Part shown: positions 51,922-60,497 of the stretch, in pieces
How positions within the stretch are numbered: the first letter of the stretch is position 1
How the letters are laid out: every line of letters begins with the position of its first letter
Assembly (NCBI GenBank): GCA_040401595.1
Contig: JBBAOE010000018.1
Span: forward strand, 18,797 to 82,796
Source: RFPW01 sp040401595
Lineage (GTDB): Bacteria; Pseudomonadota; Gammaproteobacteria; Burkholderiales; Burkholderiaceae_E
Reading direction: 5' to 3'
Length of the DNA stretch: 64,000 nucleotides
The notes under the pieces: generated by a model
What the model was told of the DNA's origin: nothing
Database searches by the model: none
Seen by the model: the letters and a program-made list of their open reading frames with translations, nothing else
Program-made: the position numbers and the translations under genes

Positions 51922-52884
51922 ATGAGCCCGGTACCTGTTGGCGCCCGTCTACTGGGCGATATCGGCGGCACAAACGCCCGATTTGCCTGGCAGTCGGACC
52001 CAAGCGCTCCGACGACCTTCGTCGAACGTTATTCCTGTGCGGATTTCGAATCGCTGGGCGCAGCGATTCATCGGTATCTCACCTCCCATGGTTTTCCGGC
52101 GCCGCGGGATTGTGCACTTGGAATCGCGACGCCCATCACTGGTGATCTGGTCAAGATGACCAATTCCAGTTGGTCTTTTTCAATTTCCGAGCTCAAGGAG
52201 CAGTTCGGATTCGAGCGACTCGTTGTGATCAACGATTTCACCGCGTTGGCGCTGGCGCTCCCGGAACTGGATCGAACGGAACTCCACCCAGTCGGTTCCG
52301 GCGAGGCGGTACCTGGTTGTGCCAAGGCATTGATTGGTGCTGGGACGGGCTTGGGCGTTTCCGGTTTGCTGCCCGAGGGCAATGGCCGTTGGGTACCCAT
52401 CGCGGGGGAGGGCGGGCATGTTTCGCTCGCCGCCCAGACGGAGGAAGAGGGCGCCGTCATTGCGCAGTTGAGGGCTCGGTTCGGGCATGTTTCTGCCGAG
52501 CGCGTGCTGTCCGGTCCAGGTCTCGTGAACCTGTACGAAGCGAGTGCGGCGCTCGCGATGCGCTCACCCCAATCCTGGACGGCGGAGCAAGTCCTCAGCG
52601 CGAGCGATACAGACCCTGATTGCGGGCGTGCGATTCAGTGGTTTGCTGCTTTTTTGGGCGCGACGGCGGGCGATCTGGCGTTGACGCTCGGGGCCCGGGG
52701 CGGCGTTTACATTGGCGGTGGCATTGCGCCACGCCTGCTCGTGGCACTCCGAGGGTCCGCCTTTCGGGCGCGTTTTGAAGGCAAGGGCCGCTTTGCGTCT
52801 TATCTCGCTGCCATTCCAACCTGGGTGATCGTGAGCGAGCATTCACCAGCGTTGATCGGTGCCGCTAGGGCGCTCGATCGTTAG
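51922..52884 (+). CDS. glk: Glucokinase
   Basis: ATP-dependent phosphorylation of glucose to glucose-6-phosphate in the cytoplasm. It is of the proteobacterial Glk family: ATP phosphate-1 loop LLGDIGGTNARFAW, catalytic region VVINDFTALALALP, IGAGTGLGVSGLLP, GEGGHVSLA and GGVYIGGGIAPRLL. Length of 320 aa is normal. The ATG fits the family start; the frame is open 20 codons upstream but would add no homology. In context it captures the glucose released by the GH1 enzyme. Confidence 0.95.
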   Translation: MSPVPVGARLLGDIGGTNARFAWQSDPSAPTTFVERYSCADFESLGAAIHRYLTSHGFPAPRDCALGIATPITGDLVKMTNSSWSFSISELKEQFGFERLVVINDFTALALALPELDRTELHPVGSGEAVPGCAKALIGAGTGLGVSGLLPEGNGRWVPIAGEGGHVSLAAQTEEEGAVIAQLRARFGHVSAERVLSGPGLVNLYEASAALAMRSPQSWTAEQVLSASDTDPDCGRAIQWFAAFLGATAGDLALTLGARGGVYIGGGIAPRLLVALRGSAFRARFEGKGRFASYLAAIPTWVIVSEHSPALIGAARALDR

Positions 52885-52893
52885 CCGACCAAC

Positions 52894-52930
52894 AACCGGC
52901 GATTGGCTGCGACTGCCTGGCGGTTTTTTA
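52894..52930 (+). terminator. Weak terminator after glk
   Basis: AACCG and CGGTT flank an imperfect stem and are followed by a T-rich run (CGGTTTTTTA). Only five outer pairs are solid. Confidence 0.4.
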
Positions 52931-53047
52931 TGGTCCGCCGGGTTTGATCTTTCGCGCTCGTTCGCCCCGTATTTGCAGGGCCGACGGGGGTCTGAGCCCC
53001 GCATTCATGGCAAATTCATCGCACCAGAATAAGGGGGGCGAGAGGCG

Positions 53048-53233
53048 ATGATGTATCGAATCCATGTGGGGAATTTGCCGTGGCGTCTGAGTGATGAGCA
53101 ATTGCGAAAGCTCTTCGGGACCTACGGTTCGGGCGAGGCCGGACCGCGCCGGATTCAGGTGAGCGCACCCGAGCGGAGGCGGCCAACGGATAGCTCGCGC
53201 CAGCCCGCGCTCGCGCCCACGCCCTTAGCCTGA
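53048..53233 (+). CDS. Truncated RRM RNA-binding protein
   Basis: Reading of 61 aa with the first half of an RNA-recognition motif: YRIHVGNLPWRLSDEQLRKLFGTYG matches strand 1 (RNP2, IHVGNLPW) and helix 1 of bacterial RRM proteins. What follows is Arg/Pro-rich with no RNP1 (GFGFVE-like) segment in any frame. The double ATG is well placed behind a purine-rich AGGGGGGCGAGAGG, so translation is plausible. It is either a decayed RRM gene or a short half-domain peptide. It abuts the convergent ETF-QO gene. Confidence 0.6.
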   Translation: MMYRIHVGNLPWRLSDEQLRKLFGTYGSGEAGPRRIQVSAPERRRPTDSSRQPALAPTPLA

Positions 53234-53255
53234 TGTTCTGCGGGCTGGCCTTCTC

Positions 53256-54947
53256 TTACATTCCGCCGACGTAGGTCGGGCCGCCACCGCCTTCGGGCGT
53301 GACCCAGACAATGTTCTGACTGGGGTCTTTGATATCACAGGTCTTGCAGTGCACGCAGTTCTGGGCATTGATCTGCAGGCGCGCACCGTCAGCGGGGGCA
53401 TCGATTGAATTGCCCGCCGCGTCCACATACTCGTAGACCCCCGCGGGACAATAGCGCGCTTCGGGCCCGCCAAACTTGGCCAGATTGAGCGCCACCGGCA
53501 CCCCTGCGTCCTTCAGGGTGAGGTGGATCGGCTGATTTTCCTCGTGGTTGGTGTTCGACAGAAAGACCGAGCTCAAGCGATCGAAGGTCAACACGCCATC
53601 GGGTTTGGGATAGGTGATGCGCTCGCACTCGGCGGCGGGGCGCAGGGTCTCGTGATCGGCGTGGTCGTGATGGAGCGTCCACGGGGCCTTGCCACCCAGC
53701 AGTTTCTGGTCGATACCGACCATCAGAGCACCCATCCAGAGACCCTTGGACATCGCCGGTTTGAAGTTGCGCGCCCGGTGCAGCTCGTCATGCAGCCAGC
53801 TCGCCTTGAATGCCTGCGGATAGCTTGTCAGCACGTCATGGCTGCGCGCTGATGCCACGGCCTCAAATGCCGATTCGGCGGCGAGCATGCCGCTTTTGAT
53901 CGCGGCATGGCTACCTTTGATCCGGCTTGTATTCAAAAAACCGGCGTCGCAACCGATCAGTGCCCCGCCCGGGAAGACCAGTTCGGGCAAGGATTGCAGC
54001 CCGCCCGCCGTGATCGCACGGGCACCGTAGGCCAGTCGCCGACCACCCTCGAAGGTCGTCCGGATCGCAGGGTGGGTCTTGTAGCGCTGGAATTCTCCAT
54101 AGGGGCTCAACCAGGGATTGGTATAGCCCAGACCCACCACATAGCCCACGGCTACCCGGTTGTCGGCCATGTGGTACAAAAATGAACCGCCGTAGGTGGC
54201 GGAGTCGAGCGGCCACCCGGCGGTGTGCACCACCAGACCAGGCTCATGGCGGGCTGGGTCGACTTCCCACAATTCCTTCAGGCCGATCCCGTGGACTTGA
54301 GGATCGCGGCCCATGGCCAGCCCATAGTGCGCGATCAGCTGGCGGCCCAGGTGCCCGCGCGCGCCTTCGGCGAAGAGCACGTATTTCGCGTGCAGTTCCA
54401 TCCCGGGCTGGAATCCATCCCCGGGCTGACCGTCACGCCCAACCCCGAGATCCCCGGTGACGACGCCGCGGACCGCGCCTTGTGCGTTGAACAGCAGACT
54501 GGCTGCGGCAAAGCCGGGGTAGACCTCGACGCCGGCGCTTTCTGCCTGCTGGCCCATCCAGCGCACGACATTGCCCAGGCTGATGACGTAGTTGCCATGG
54601 TTGCGGAAACAATCCGGCAGCGCCCATTCCGGCGTCTGCCACGCCTTTTCAGCGGTCAGGAAGAGAAACTTGTCGGCCGTGACCGGCTGGTCCAGGGGCG
54701 CACCCAGAGCCTTCCAGTCCGGCATCAGCTCGTTGAGCGCCCGCGGGTCCATCACGGCGCCGGACAAAATATGGGCGCCGATTTCGGCGCCCTTCTCCAG
54801 CACGCAGACAGTCACGTCCTGGCCGCGCTCGGTGGCGAGCTGGCGCAGCCGGATCGCTGCCGCGAGGCCGGCAGGGCCGCCACCGACGATGACGATATCG
54901 AATTCCATCGATTCGCGTTCAATGGTGGTTTCTGAGTGCTCGCTCAT
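53256..54947 (-). CDS. Electron transfer flavoprotein-ubiquinone oxidoreductase
   Basis: Membrane-associated flavoprotein that passes electrons from ETF, reduced by acyl-CoA and other dehydrogenases, to ubiquinone. It opens with the FAD fold VGGGPAGLAAAIRLRQL. GAHILSGAVMDPRAL and the GGSFLYHMADNRVAVGYVVGL membrane/quinone region follow. The 4Fe-4S ligands are in QNCVHCKTCDIKDPSQNI near the C-terminus, with an upstream cysteine in CPAGVYEY. Length of 563 aa is full size. Start MSEHSETT is followed 13 residues later by another Met. Confidence 0.95.
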   Translation of the reverse strand: MSEHSETTIERESMEFDIVIVGGGPAGLAAAIRLRQLATERGQDVTVCVLEKGAEIGAHILSGAVMDPRALNELMPDWKALGAPLDQPVTADKFLFLTAEKAWQTPEWALPDCFRNHGNYVISLGNVVRWMGQQAESAGVEVYPGFAAASLLFNAQGAVRGVVTGDLGVGRDGQPGDGFQPGMELHAKYVLFAEGARGHLGRQLIAHYGLAMGRDPQVHGIGLKELWEVDPARHEPGLVVHTAGWPLDSATYGGSFLYHMADNRVAVGYVVGLGYTNPWLSPYGEFQRYKTHPAIRTTFEGGRRLAYGARAITAGGLQSLPELVFPGGALIGCDAGFLNTSRIKGSHAAIKSGMLAAESAFEAVASARSHDVLTSYPQAFKASWLHDELHRARNFKPAMSKGLWMGALMVGIDQKLLGGKAPWTLHHDHADHETLRPAAECERITYPKPDGVLTFDRLSSVFLSNTNHEENQPIHLTLKDAGVPVALNLAKFGGPEARYCPAGVYEYVDAAGNSIDAPADGARLQINAQNCVHCKTCDIKDPSQNIVWVTPEGGGGPTYVGGM

Positions 54948-55086
54948 CCCGGGCTCCGGTATTGTTCAGGGGCGTTTGTTTGGAGGGTCCTGCACGGTGT
55001 TGCAGGATCTCGTTATCGGAGTCGAAATTGTAGACTGCCTGCTGGTTCGATCCTCGTCTGACTCTAAAACCAAGGACAATTCTCGA

Positions 55087-55869
55087 ATGACACCACAGTT
55101 TGATTTCAGCGGCCGAACGGCCTTGGTCACGGGTGCCTCCAGTGGTCTCGGCGCCCGGTTTGCCCGGGTGCTCGCGCAGGCGGGTGCGCGGGTCGTGCTG
55201 GCCTCGCGCCGGGTCGATCGACTCAAGGAGTTGCGGGCCGAAATCGAGGCCGACGGCGGCAGCGCCCATGTCGTGGTGATGGACGTCAATGATGTGGCGA
55301 GCATTCGCGCTGCGGTGGCGCATGCCGAAACCGAAGCCGGTCCGCTCGATATCCTGGTCAACAACTCGGGTGTGAGCACCACACAGCGTCTTGTTGACGT
55401 GACCGAAGCCGATTTTGATTTCGTTTTCAACACCAATACCCGGGGGGCTTTTTTCGTCGCCCAGGAGGTGGCCAAACGAATGATCGCGCGCGCCAAAGGG
55501 ATGCCCGACGGGACGGTGCCGCATGCGCGCATCATCAACATCGCCTCGGTGGCCGGTTTGCGTGTGCTGGCCCAGATCGGGGTTTATTGCATGAGCAAGG
55601 CGGCCGCGGTGCAGATGACGCGTGCCATGGCGCTGGAGTGGGGGCGGTACGGCATCAATGTCAATGCGATCTGTCCAGGCTACATTCGGACTGAAATCAA
55701 TGACGCCCATTGGGACACCGAGTCAGGCCAGCGCCTGATCCAGATGCTGCCGCGTAAGCGAATTGGGTCGCCCGAAGACCTCGATGGCCTCTTGCTCCTG
55801 TTGGCCAGCGACAGTTCAGGTTTCATCAATGGTTCCGTGATTGCAGCCGATGATGGTTTCGGGCTCTGA
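55087..55869 (+). CDS. Short-chain dehydrogenase/reductase
   Basis: NAD(P)-dependent oxidoreductase of the classical SDR type. The cofactor loop is VTGASSGLGARFA. Other SDR motifs are DILVNNSGVS and NIASVAG with the catalytic serine region. YCMSKAA is the Tyr-x-x-x-Lys pair, and PGYIRTEIN closes the site. Length of 260 aa is normal. The substrate is not evident; the C-terminal DGLLLLLASDSSGFINGSVIAADDG is generic. The ATG gives the typical start. It is divergent from ETF-QO across about 140 bases. Confidence 0.92.
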   Translation: MTPQFDFSGRTALVTGASSGLGARFARVLAQAGARVVLASRRVDRLKELRAEIEADGGSAHVVVMDVNDVASIRAAVAHAETEAGPLDILVNNSGVSTTQRLVDVTEADFDFVFNTNTRGAFFVAQEVAKRMIARAKGMPDGTVPHARIINIASVAGLRVLAQIGVYCMSKAAAVQMTRAMALEWGRYGINVNAICPGYIRTEINDAHWDTESGQRLIQMLPRKRIGSPEDLDGLLLLLASDSSGFINGSVIAADDGFGL

Positions 55870-55953
55870 GCCAGGTTTGGCCGTACGGGTATAATCGGCC
55901 TCGATCCTGGGGATGCCTCCCGGGGCTTGAGACCGCCCCGGCGGCAGCCACCC

Positions 55954-57642
55954 ATGACTAAGTTTGTATTCGTGACTGGCGGCGTCGTGTCCTCGCTGGG
56001 GAAAGGGATCGCAGCCGCCTCGATCGCGGCATTGCTGGAATCGCGCGGGCTGCGCGTCACCATGCTCAAGCTTGATCCTTATATCAACGTCGATCCGGGC
56101 ACCATGAGCCCGTTCCAGCATGGCGAGGTCTTCGTCACCGAGGATGGAGCCGAAACCGACCTCGATCTGGGCCACTACGAGCGCTTCGTGACGGCCAAGA
56201 TGCGCCGCACGAACAACTTCACCACCGGACAGATCTACGAATCGGTCATCCGCAAGGAGCGCCGGGGTGAATACCTAGGCCGCACCGTTCAGGTGATTCC
56301 GCATGTCACGAACGAGATTCAGAGCTTTATCGAGCGCGGGGCCGGGGTCGGTACCGATGAGGCGGCACAGGTCGCCATTGTCGAGATCGGCGGTACGGTG
56401 GGGGATATTGAATCGCTGCCGTTTCTCGAGGCAGCCCGGCAGATGAGCCTCAAGCTTGGCCGTGGCAATGCCTGCTTCGTTCATCTGACGCTTGTCCCCT
56501 TCATTCCGTCCGCGGGCGAACTCAAGACCAAACCGACCCAGCACTCCGTGCAGAAGCTGCGCGAGATTGGGATTCAGGCGGATCTGCTGTTGTGTCGTGC
56601 CGATCGATATATCCCCGATGAAGAGCGCGCGAAGATTTCGCTCTTCTCCAATGTTCTGATGGATTCGGTCGTTTCGGTCCCGGATGTTTCGAGTATCTAT
56701 AAAGTCCCTCGGGTCTTGCAGGAACAGCAGGTCGATAGCGTGCTGTGTGATCTGCTTCGGCTCGAGACGCCGCCCGCCGACCTTTCGCTCTGGGATCATC
56801 TAGTCTGGTCGCTGGATCACCCCGAGCGCACCGTTCGGATTGCGATGGTCGGCAAATACGTCGATCTGACCGAATCGTACAAGTCGCTCACCGAAGCGCT
56901 GACACACGCCGGGATTCACACCCGGAGTCGCATTCAGATCGACTACGTTGACTCCGAGCAGATTGAGCGCGAAGGGACCGCGATGTTGTCGGCATTTGAT
57001 GCCATTCTGGTTCCTGGAGGCTTCGGCCGGCGGGGCGTTGAGGGCAAGATCGCGGCGATCCGCTACGCCCGGGAGCACAAAGTTCCGTATCTCGGAATTT
57101 GCCTCGGGATGCAGTTGGCGGTCATCGAGTTCGCCCGCCACCGCGCCGGATTGCAGGCTGCGAACAGCACCGAATTTGAACCCCAGACTCTGAACCCCGT
57201 CGTTGGACTCATCACCGAGTGGATTGATCGGGAGGGCCAGATCGAGCAGCGATCGGAAGATTCGGATCTCGGGGGAACGATGCGTCTGGGCGCGCAGCGC
57301 TGCCCGGTAGAACCCGGGACGCTTGCGGCGACCATTTATGGCGAAGCGGTCACCGAGCGCCATCGGCACCGCTATGAAGTCAATAATCATTATGTGGCCC
57401 GGCTGGAAGCGGCCGGTCTTCGGATCGCTGCGCGCACACCGACCGAGGGTCTGACCGAGATGATCGAGCTTCCTCAGGAGGGCCCTCTGGCGCACCCCTG
57501 GTTCGTTGGCGTTCAGTTCCATCCCGAGTTCACGTCGACGCCGCGCGCAGCGCATCCCCTGTTTCTCTCCTATGTCAGAGCTGCGATCGCGCAGGCGCAA
57601 GCCCACCCCGTTCGCCACGCCGCCGTGTCCGGGGAAGGTTGA
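55954..57642 (+). CDS. pyrG: CTP synthase
   Basis: Makes CTP from UTP using glutamine. The synthetase domain starts TKFVFVTGGVVSSLGKGIAAA with the P-loop. KLDPYINVDPGTMSPFQHGEV and the later EIGGTVGDIES are conserved. The glutaminase domain has PGGFGRRGVEGKI, the nucleophile cysteine in YLGICLGMQLA and VQFHPEF with the catalytic His/Glu. Length of 562 aa is normal. The ATG chosen matches family starts. TATAAT about 60 bases upstream may be the -10. First gene of pyrG-kdsA-DUF1330-eno-ftsB. Confidence 0.97.
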   Translation: MTKFVFVTGGVVSSLGKGIAAASIAALLESRGLRVTMLKLDPYINVDPGTMSPFQHGEVFVTEDGAETDLDLGHYERFVTAKMRRTNNFTTGQIYESVIRKERRGEYLGRTVQVIPHVTNEIQSFIERGAGVGTDEAAQVAIVEIGGTVGDIESLPFLEAARQMSLKLGRGNACFVHLTLVPFIPSAGELKTKPTQHSVQKLREIGIQADLLLCRADRYIPDEERAKISLFSNVLMDSVVSVPDVSSIYKVPRVLQEQQVDSVLCDLLRLETPPADLSLWDHLVWSLDHPERTVRIAMVGKYVDLTESYKSLTEALTHAGIHTRSRIQIDYVDSEQIEREGTAMLSAFDAILVPGGFGRRGVEGKIAAIRYAREHKVPYLGICLGMQLAVIEFARHRAGLQAANSTEFEPQTLNPVVGLITEWIDREGQIEQRSEDSDLGGTMRLGAQRCPVEPGTLAATIYGEAVTERHRHRYEVNNHYVARLEAAGLRIAARTPTEGLTEMIELPQEGPLAHPWFVGVQFHPEFTSTPRAAHPLFLSYVRAAIAQAQAHPVRHAAVSGEG

Positions 57643-58505
57643 TGAAGATTGCAGACTTTGAAATCGGTGGCGGGCGACCGTTTTTTCTGATTGCAGGCCC
57701 TTGTGCGATTGAGTCCCGCGAGCTGGCGATGCAGACGGCCGGGGACCTCAAAGCGATCACCGCCGAGCTGGGTGTGCCCTTCGTCTACAAGTCCTCATTC
57801 GACAAGGCCAATCGATCTTCGGGTTCTTCCTTTCGCGGACTGGGCATGGACGAGGGCCTCAGAATCCTGGCGGACGTTCGGGCGCAGATCGGTGTTCCCG
57901 TCATCACGGATGTGCATGAGGTCGAGCAGATCGCGCCCGCTGCCGCTGTTTGTGATCTCCTGCAGACGCCGGCTTTTTTATGCCGTCAGACGGATTTCAT
58001 CCGCGCCGTGGCCTGTGCGGGGATTCCGGTCAATATCAAGAAGGGACAGTTTCTCGCGCCGCACGATATGAAGAACGTGGTCGATAAGGCCAGAGCGGCC
58101 GCCATCGAACATGCGGGTGGGGATGTATCTGCGGGACAGAACATCCTGGTCTGCGAACGTGGCGTCTCCTTTGGCTACAACAACCTCGTGTCGGACATGC
58201 GCTCGCTCGCCATCCTGCGCGAGACCGGATGCCCGGTCGTGTTTGATGCGACGCACTCCGTACAGCTGCCTGGTGGCCAGGGAACGTCGTCAGGCGGGCA
58301 ACGCGAGTTTGTGCCCGTGCTGGCGCGTGCAGCCGTTGCAGTCGGAATTGACGGCCTTTTCATGGAGACGCATCCTGATCCCGCAAAAGCGCTTTCGGAT
58401 GGCCCCAATGCCTGGCCGCTCGGGCGAATCCGGGAACTCCTCGAGACCCTGCTAGAGCTGGACCGGGTCGTCAAACGCGCGGGATATATCGAAACCCGCC
58501 TGTAG
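57642..58505 (+). CDS. kdsA: 3-deoxy-8-phosphooctulonate synthase
   Basis: Condenses arabinose-5-phosphate and PEP to KDO-8-phosphate for lipopolysaccharide. FFLIAGPCAIESRELAMQ at the start, SSFDKANRSSGSSFRG, ITDVHEV and CERGVSFGYNNLV are diagnostic. FDATHSVQLPGGQGTSSGGQ follows, and METHPDPAKALSDGPN lies near the end. Length of 287 aa. The ATG shares its bases with the pyrG stop (TGATG), implying coupling; the enzyme also shows that this is a Gram-negative. Confidence 0.97.
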   Translation: MKIADFEIGGGRPFFLIAGPCAIESRELAMQTAGDLKAITAELGVPFVYKSSFDKANRSSGSSFRGLGMDEGLRILADVRAQIGVPVITDVHEVEQIAPAAAVCDLLQTPAFLCRQTDFIRAVACAGIPVNIKKGQFLAPHDMKNVVDKARAAAIEHAGGDVSAGQNILVCERGVSFGYNNLVSDMRSLAILRETGCPVVFDATHSVQLPGGQGTSSGGQREFVPVLARAAVAVGIDGLFMETHPDPAKALSDGPNAWPLGRIRELLETLLELDRVVKRAGYIETRL

Positions 58506-58519
58506 TTGGAACATTGGTC

Positions 58520-58810
58520 ATGCCCGCTTATCTGATCGCTGATGTCAAGGTCTCCAATCCCGAGCAGTATGGCGGCTATCAGGCGCTCACGCCGGCCGCC
58601 ATCGCAGCCGGTGGCGGTGAATTCGTTGTTCGGGGTGGCCAGACCGAGGTGATCGAGGGGGACTGGATCCCCAATCGGATGGTCGTGATTCGCTTCCCGG
58701 ACATGGACACAGCCCGAAAGTTCTATGACAGCGAACTGTATCTGGCGGCGCGCGCTGCGCGAGCGGGTGCAACCCATATCTTCAACATGATTTTGGTTCA
58801 GGGAGTTTGA
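58520..58810 (+). CDS. DUF1330 family protein
   Basis: Small ferredoxin-like-fold protein of the DUF1330 family, function unknown. MPAYLIADVKVSNPEQYGGYQ and GGEFVVRGGQTEVIEGDW are its hallmarks. RMVVIRFPDMDTARKFYDSELY completes the conserved core. Length of 96 aa is typical. A TTG two codons earlier is possible, but ATG is preferred. Its position between kdsA and eno is widespread in Burkholderiales. Confidence 0.92.
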   Translation: MPAYLIADVKVSNPEQYGGYQALTPAAIAAGGGEFVVRGGQTEVIEGDWIPNRMVVIRFPDMDTARKFYDSELYLAARAARAGATHIFNMILVQGV

Positions 58811-58816
58811 ATTCTG

Positions 58817-60100
58817 ATGAGTGCCATCGTCGATATCATTGGTCGTGAAATTCTCGACTCCCGCGGTAACCCCACGGTCGAATGCGATGTGTTGCTGGAA
58901 AGCGGCGCTATGGGACGCGCGGCTGTGCCTTCTGGTGCGTCAACCGGATCCCGCGAAGCGATTGAGTTGCGCGATGGAGATGCTTCGCGCTATCTCGGCA
59001 AGGGTGTGTTGACCGCCGTCGAGCATGTCAACACGGAAATCAGCGAAGCGATGATGGGCCTCGATGCATCGGAGCAGGCCTATATCGACCGGACCCTGAT
59101 CGAACTCGACGGCACCGAGAACAAAAGCCGCCTCGGCGCGAATGCAACCCTGGCCGTATCGATGGCCGTGGCCAAGGCAGCGGCTGAAGAGTCCGGACTG
59201 CCGCTCTACCGCTACTTTGGCGGATCGGCTGCGATGGCGTTGCCGGTCCCCATGCTCAACGTTATCAACGGCGGCGCGCACGCGAACAACAACCTCGATC
59301 TGCAGGAACTGATGATCATCCCGGTCGGGGCGCCGAGCTTTCGCGAAGCCCTGCGCTGGGGCGCGGAGACCTTTCATGCGTTGAAGAAAATTCTCCATGA
59401 TCGCCACATGTCGACGGCAGTCGGCGATGAGGGTGGGTTCGCCCCCACGGTGGATAACCACGAGAGCGCGATCCGGCTGATTCTGGAGGCCATTGAGCGG
59501 GCGGGCTATGAGCCCGGCGGTCAGATCGCACTGGGCCTGGACTGCGCTGCCAGTGAATTTTATCGGGATGGGCAATACCATCTGGCTGGCGAGGGCCTCG
59601 TGCTGTCGGCGCCGCAGTTCACCGATCTGTTGGCGACCTGGTGCGACCGTTACCCGATCCTGTCGATCGAAGATGCCATGGCCGAGAATGACTGGGCCGG
59701 CTGGCGCGGGTTGACCGATGCGCTTGGGGACCGGGTCCAGTTGGTGGGTGATGATCTGTTTGTGACCAACACGCGGATTCTGCGCGAAGGGATCGACCAG
59801 GGAATCGCGAATTCGATCCTGATCAAGATCAATCAGATCGGGACCCTGACCGAAACGTTCGCCGCAATTGAATTGGCCAAGCGCAATAACTATACGGCGG
59901 TGATCTCCCATCGCTCGGGCGAAACCGAAGATACGACCATCGCCGATATTGCCGTTGCGACCAACGCGATGCAGATCAAGACCGGGTCCGCTTCGCGCAG
60001 TGACCGGATGGCCAAGTACAACCAGCTGCTGCGCATCGAAGAGGATCTGGGCGATGTTGCGGCCTACCCGGGTCGTGATGCCTTCTATAATTTGCGCTGA
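58817..60100 (+). CDS. eno: Enolase
   Basis: Converts 2-phosphoglycerate to PEP in glycolysis. IVDIIGREILDSRGNPTVE opens the protein; SGASTGSREAIELRDGD is the mobile loop region. Metal ligands and catalytic residues lie in LDCAASEFY, SIEDAMAENDW, VGDDLFVTN and the SHRSGETEDTTIADIAV stretch. Lys in ILIKINQIGTLTE is the base. Length of 427 aa is standard. It is six bases from DUF1330 and 23 from ftsB. Confidence 0.97.
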   Translation: MSAIVDIIGREILDSRGNPTVECDVLLESGAMGRAAVPSGASTGSREAIELRDGDASRYLGKGVLTAVEHVNTEISEAMMGLDASEQAYIDRTLIELDGTENKSRLGANATLAVSMAVAKAAAEESGLPLYRYFGGSAAMALPVPMLNVINGGAHANNNLDLQELMIIPVGAPSFREALRWGAETFHALKKILHDRHMSTAVGDEGGFAPTVDNHESAIRLILEAIERAGYEPGGQIALGLDCAASEFYRDGQYHLAGEGLVLSAPQFTDLLATWCDRYPILSIEDAMAENDWAGWRGLTDALGDRVQLVGDDLFVTNTRILREGIDQGIANSILIKINQIGTLTETFAAIELAKRNNYTAVISHRSGETEDTTIADIAVATNAMQIKTGSASRSDRMAKYNQLLRIEEDLGDVAAYPGRDAFYNLR

Positions 60101-60123
60101 CTCAGGCCGATACCCAAAAGACC

Positions 60124-60405
60124 ATGCGCTGGCTTACGCTGATCTTGCTTGGCCTGCTCCTTGTGGTGCAGTACCCGCTCTGGTGGGGCCGAGGGGGCGT
60201 ATTCAAAGTCCGTGAGCTCGAACATCAGGTCGAGCAACAGCATTCGGTCAACGCTGCCTTGCGGGAACGCAATGAGCAACTTGAAGGTGAGGTACGTGAC
60301 CTGGTCAAGGGTCAGCAGGCCGTCGAAGAACGTGCCCGCTACGACCTGGGCATGGTTCGACCCGATGAGGTCTTTGTCCAGATCGATCCCAAGCCAGCCC
60401 GATAA
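60124..60405 (+). CDS. ftsB: Cell division protein FtsB
   Basis: Bitopic divisome protein of the FtsQLB complex. One N-terminal membrane span (LTLILLGLLLVVQYPLWWG) is followed by a leucine-zipper-like coiled coil (VRELEHQVEQQHSVNAALRERNEQLEGEV). The conserved ending is EERARYDLGMVRPDEVFVQ. Length of 93 aa is normal. eno-ftsB is a widely conserved pair in beta- and gammaproteobacteria. Confidence 0.95.
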   Translation: MRWLTLILLGLLLVVQYPLWWGRGGVFKVRELEHQVEQQHSVNAALRERNEQLEGEVRDLVKGQQAVEERARYDLGMVRPDEVFVQIDPKPAR

Positions 60406-60421
60406 CGTAGCGGGTTGAGCG

Positions 60422-60456
60422 GCGCTCTCAGGGTTCGCGCGATGCTGAGAGTGCGC
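60422..60456. terminator. Hairpin between convergent ftsB and hslO
   Basis: GCGCTCTCAG pairs with CTGAGAGTGCGC apart from one bulged T, giving a strong stem. No clear T-run follows, so it may act as a bidirectional but weak terminator. Confidence 0.5.
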
Positions 60457-60468
60457 TGTTGGTTAGTA

Positions 60469-60497
60469 GCGAATGTTAGTGGCGAATGTTAGTGGCG
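60469..60497. repeat. 13-base tandem repeat at the hslO stop
   Basis: GCGAATGTTAGTG occurs twice and begins a third time, spanning the end of hslO, whose stop lies within the second copy. Confidence 0.8.
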
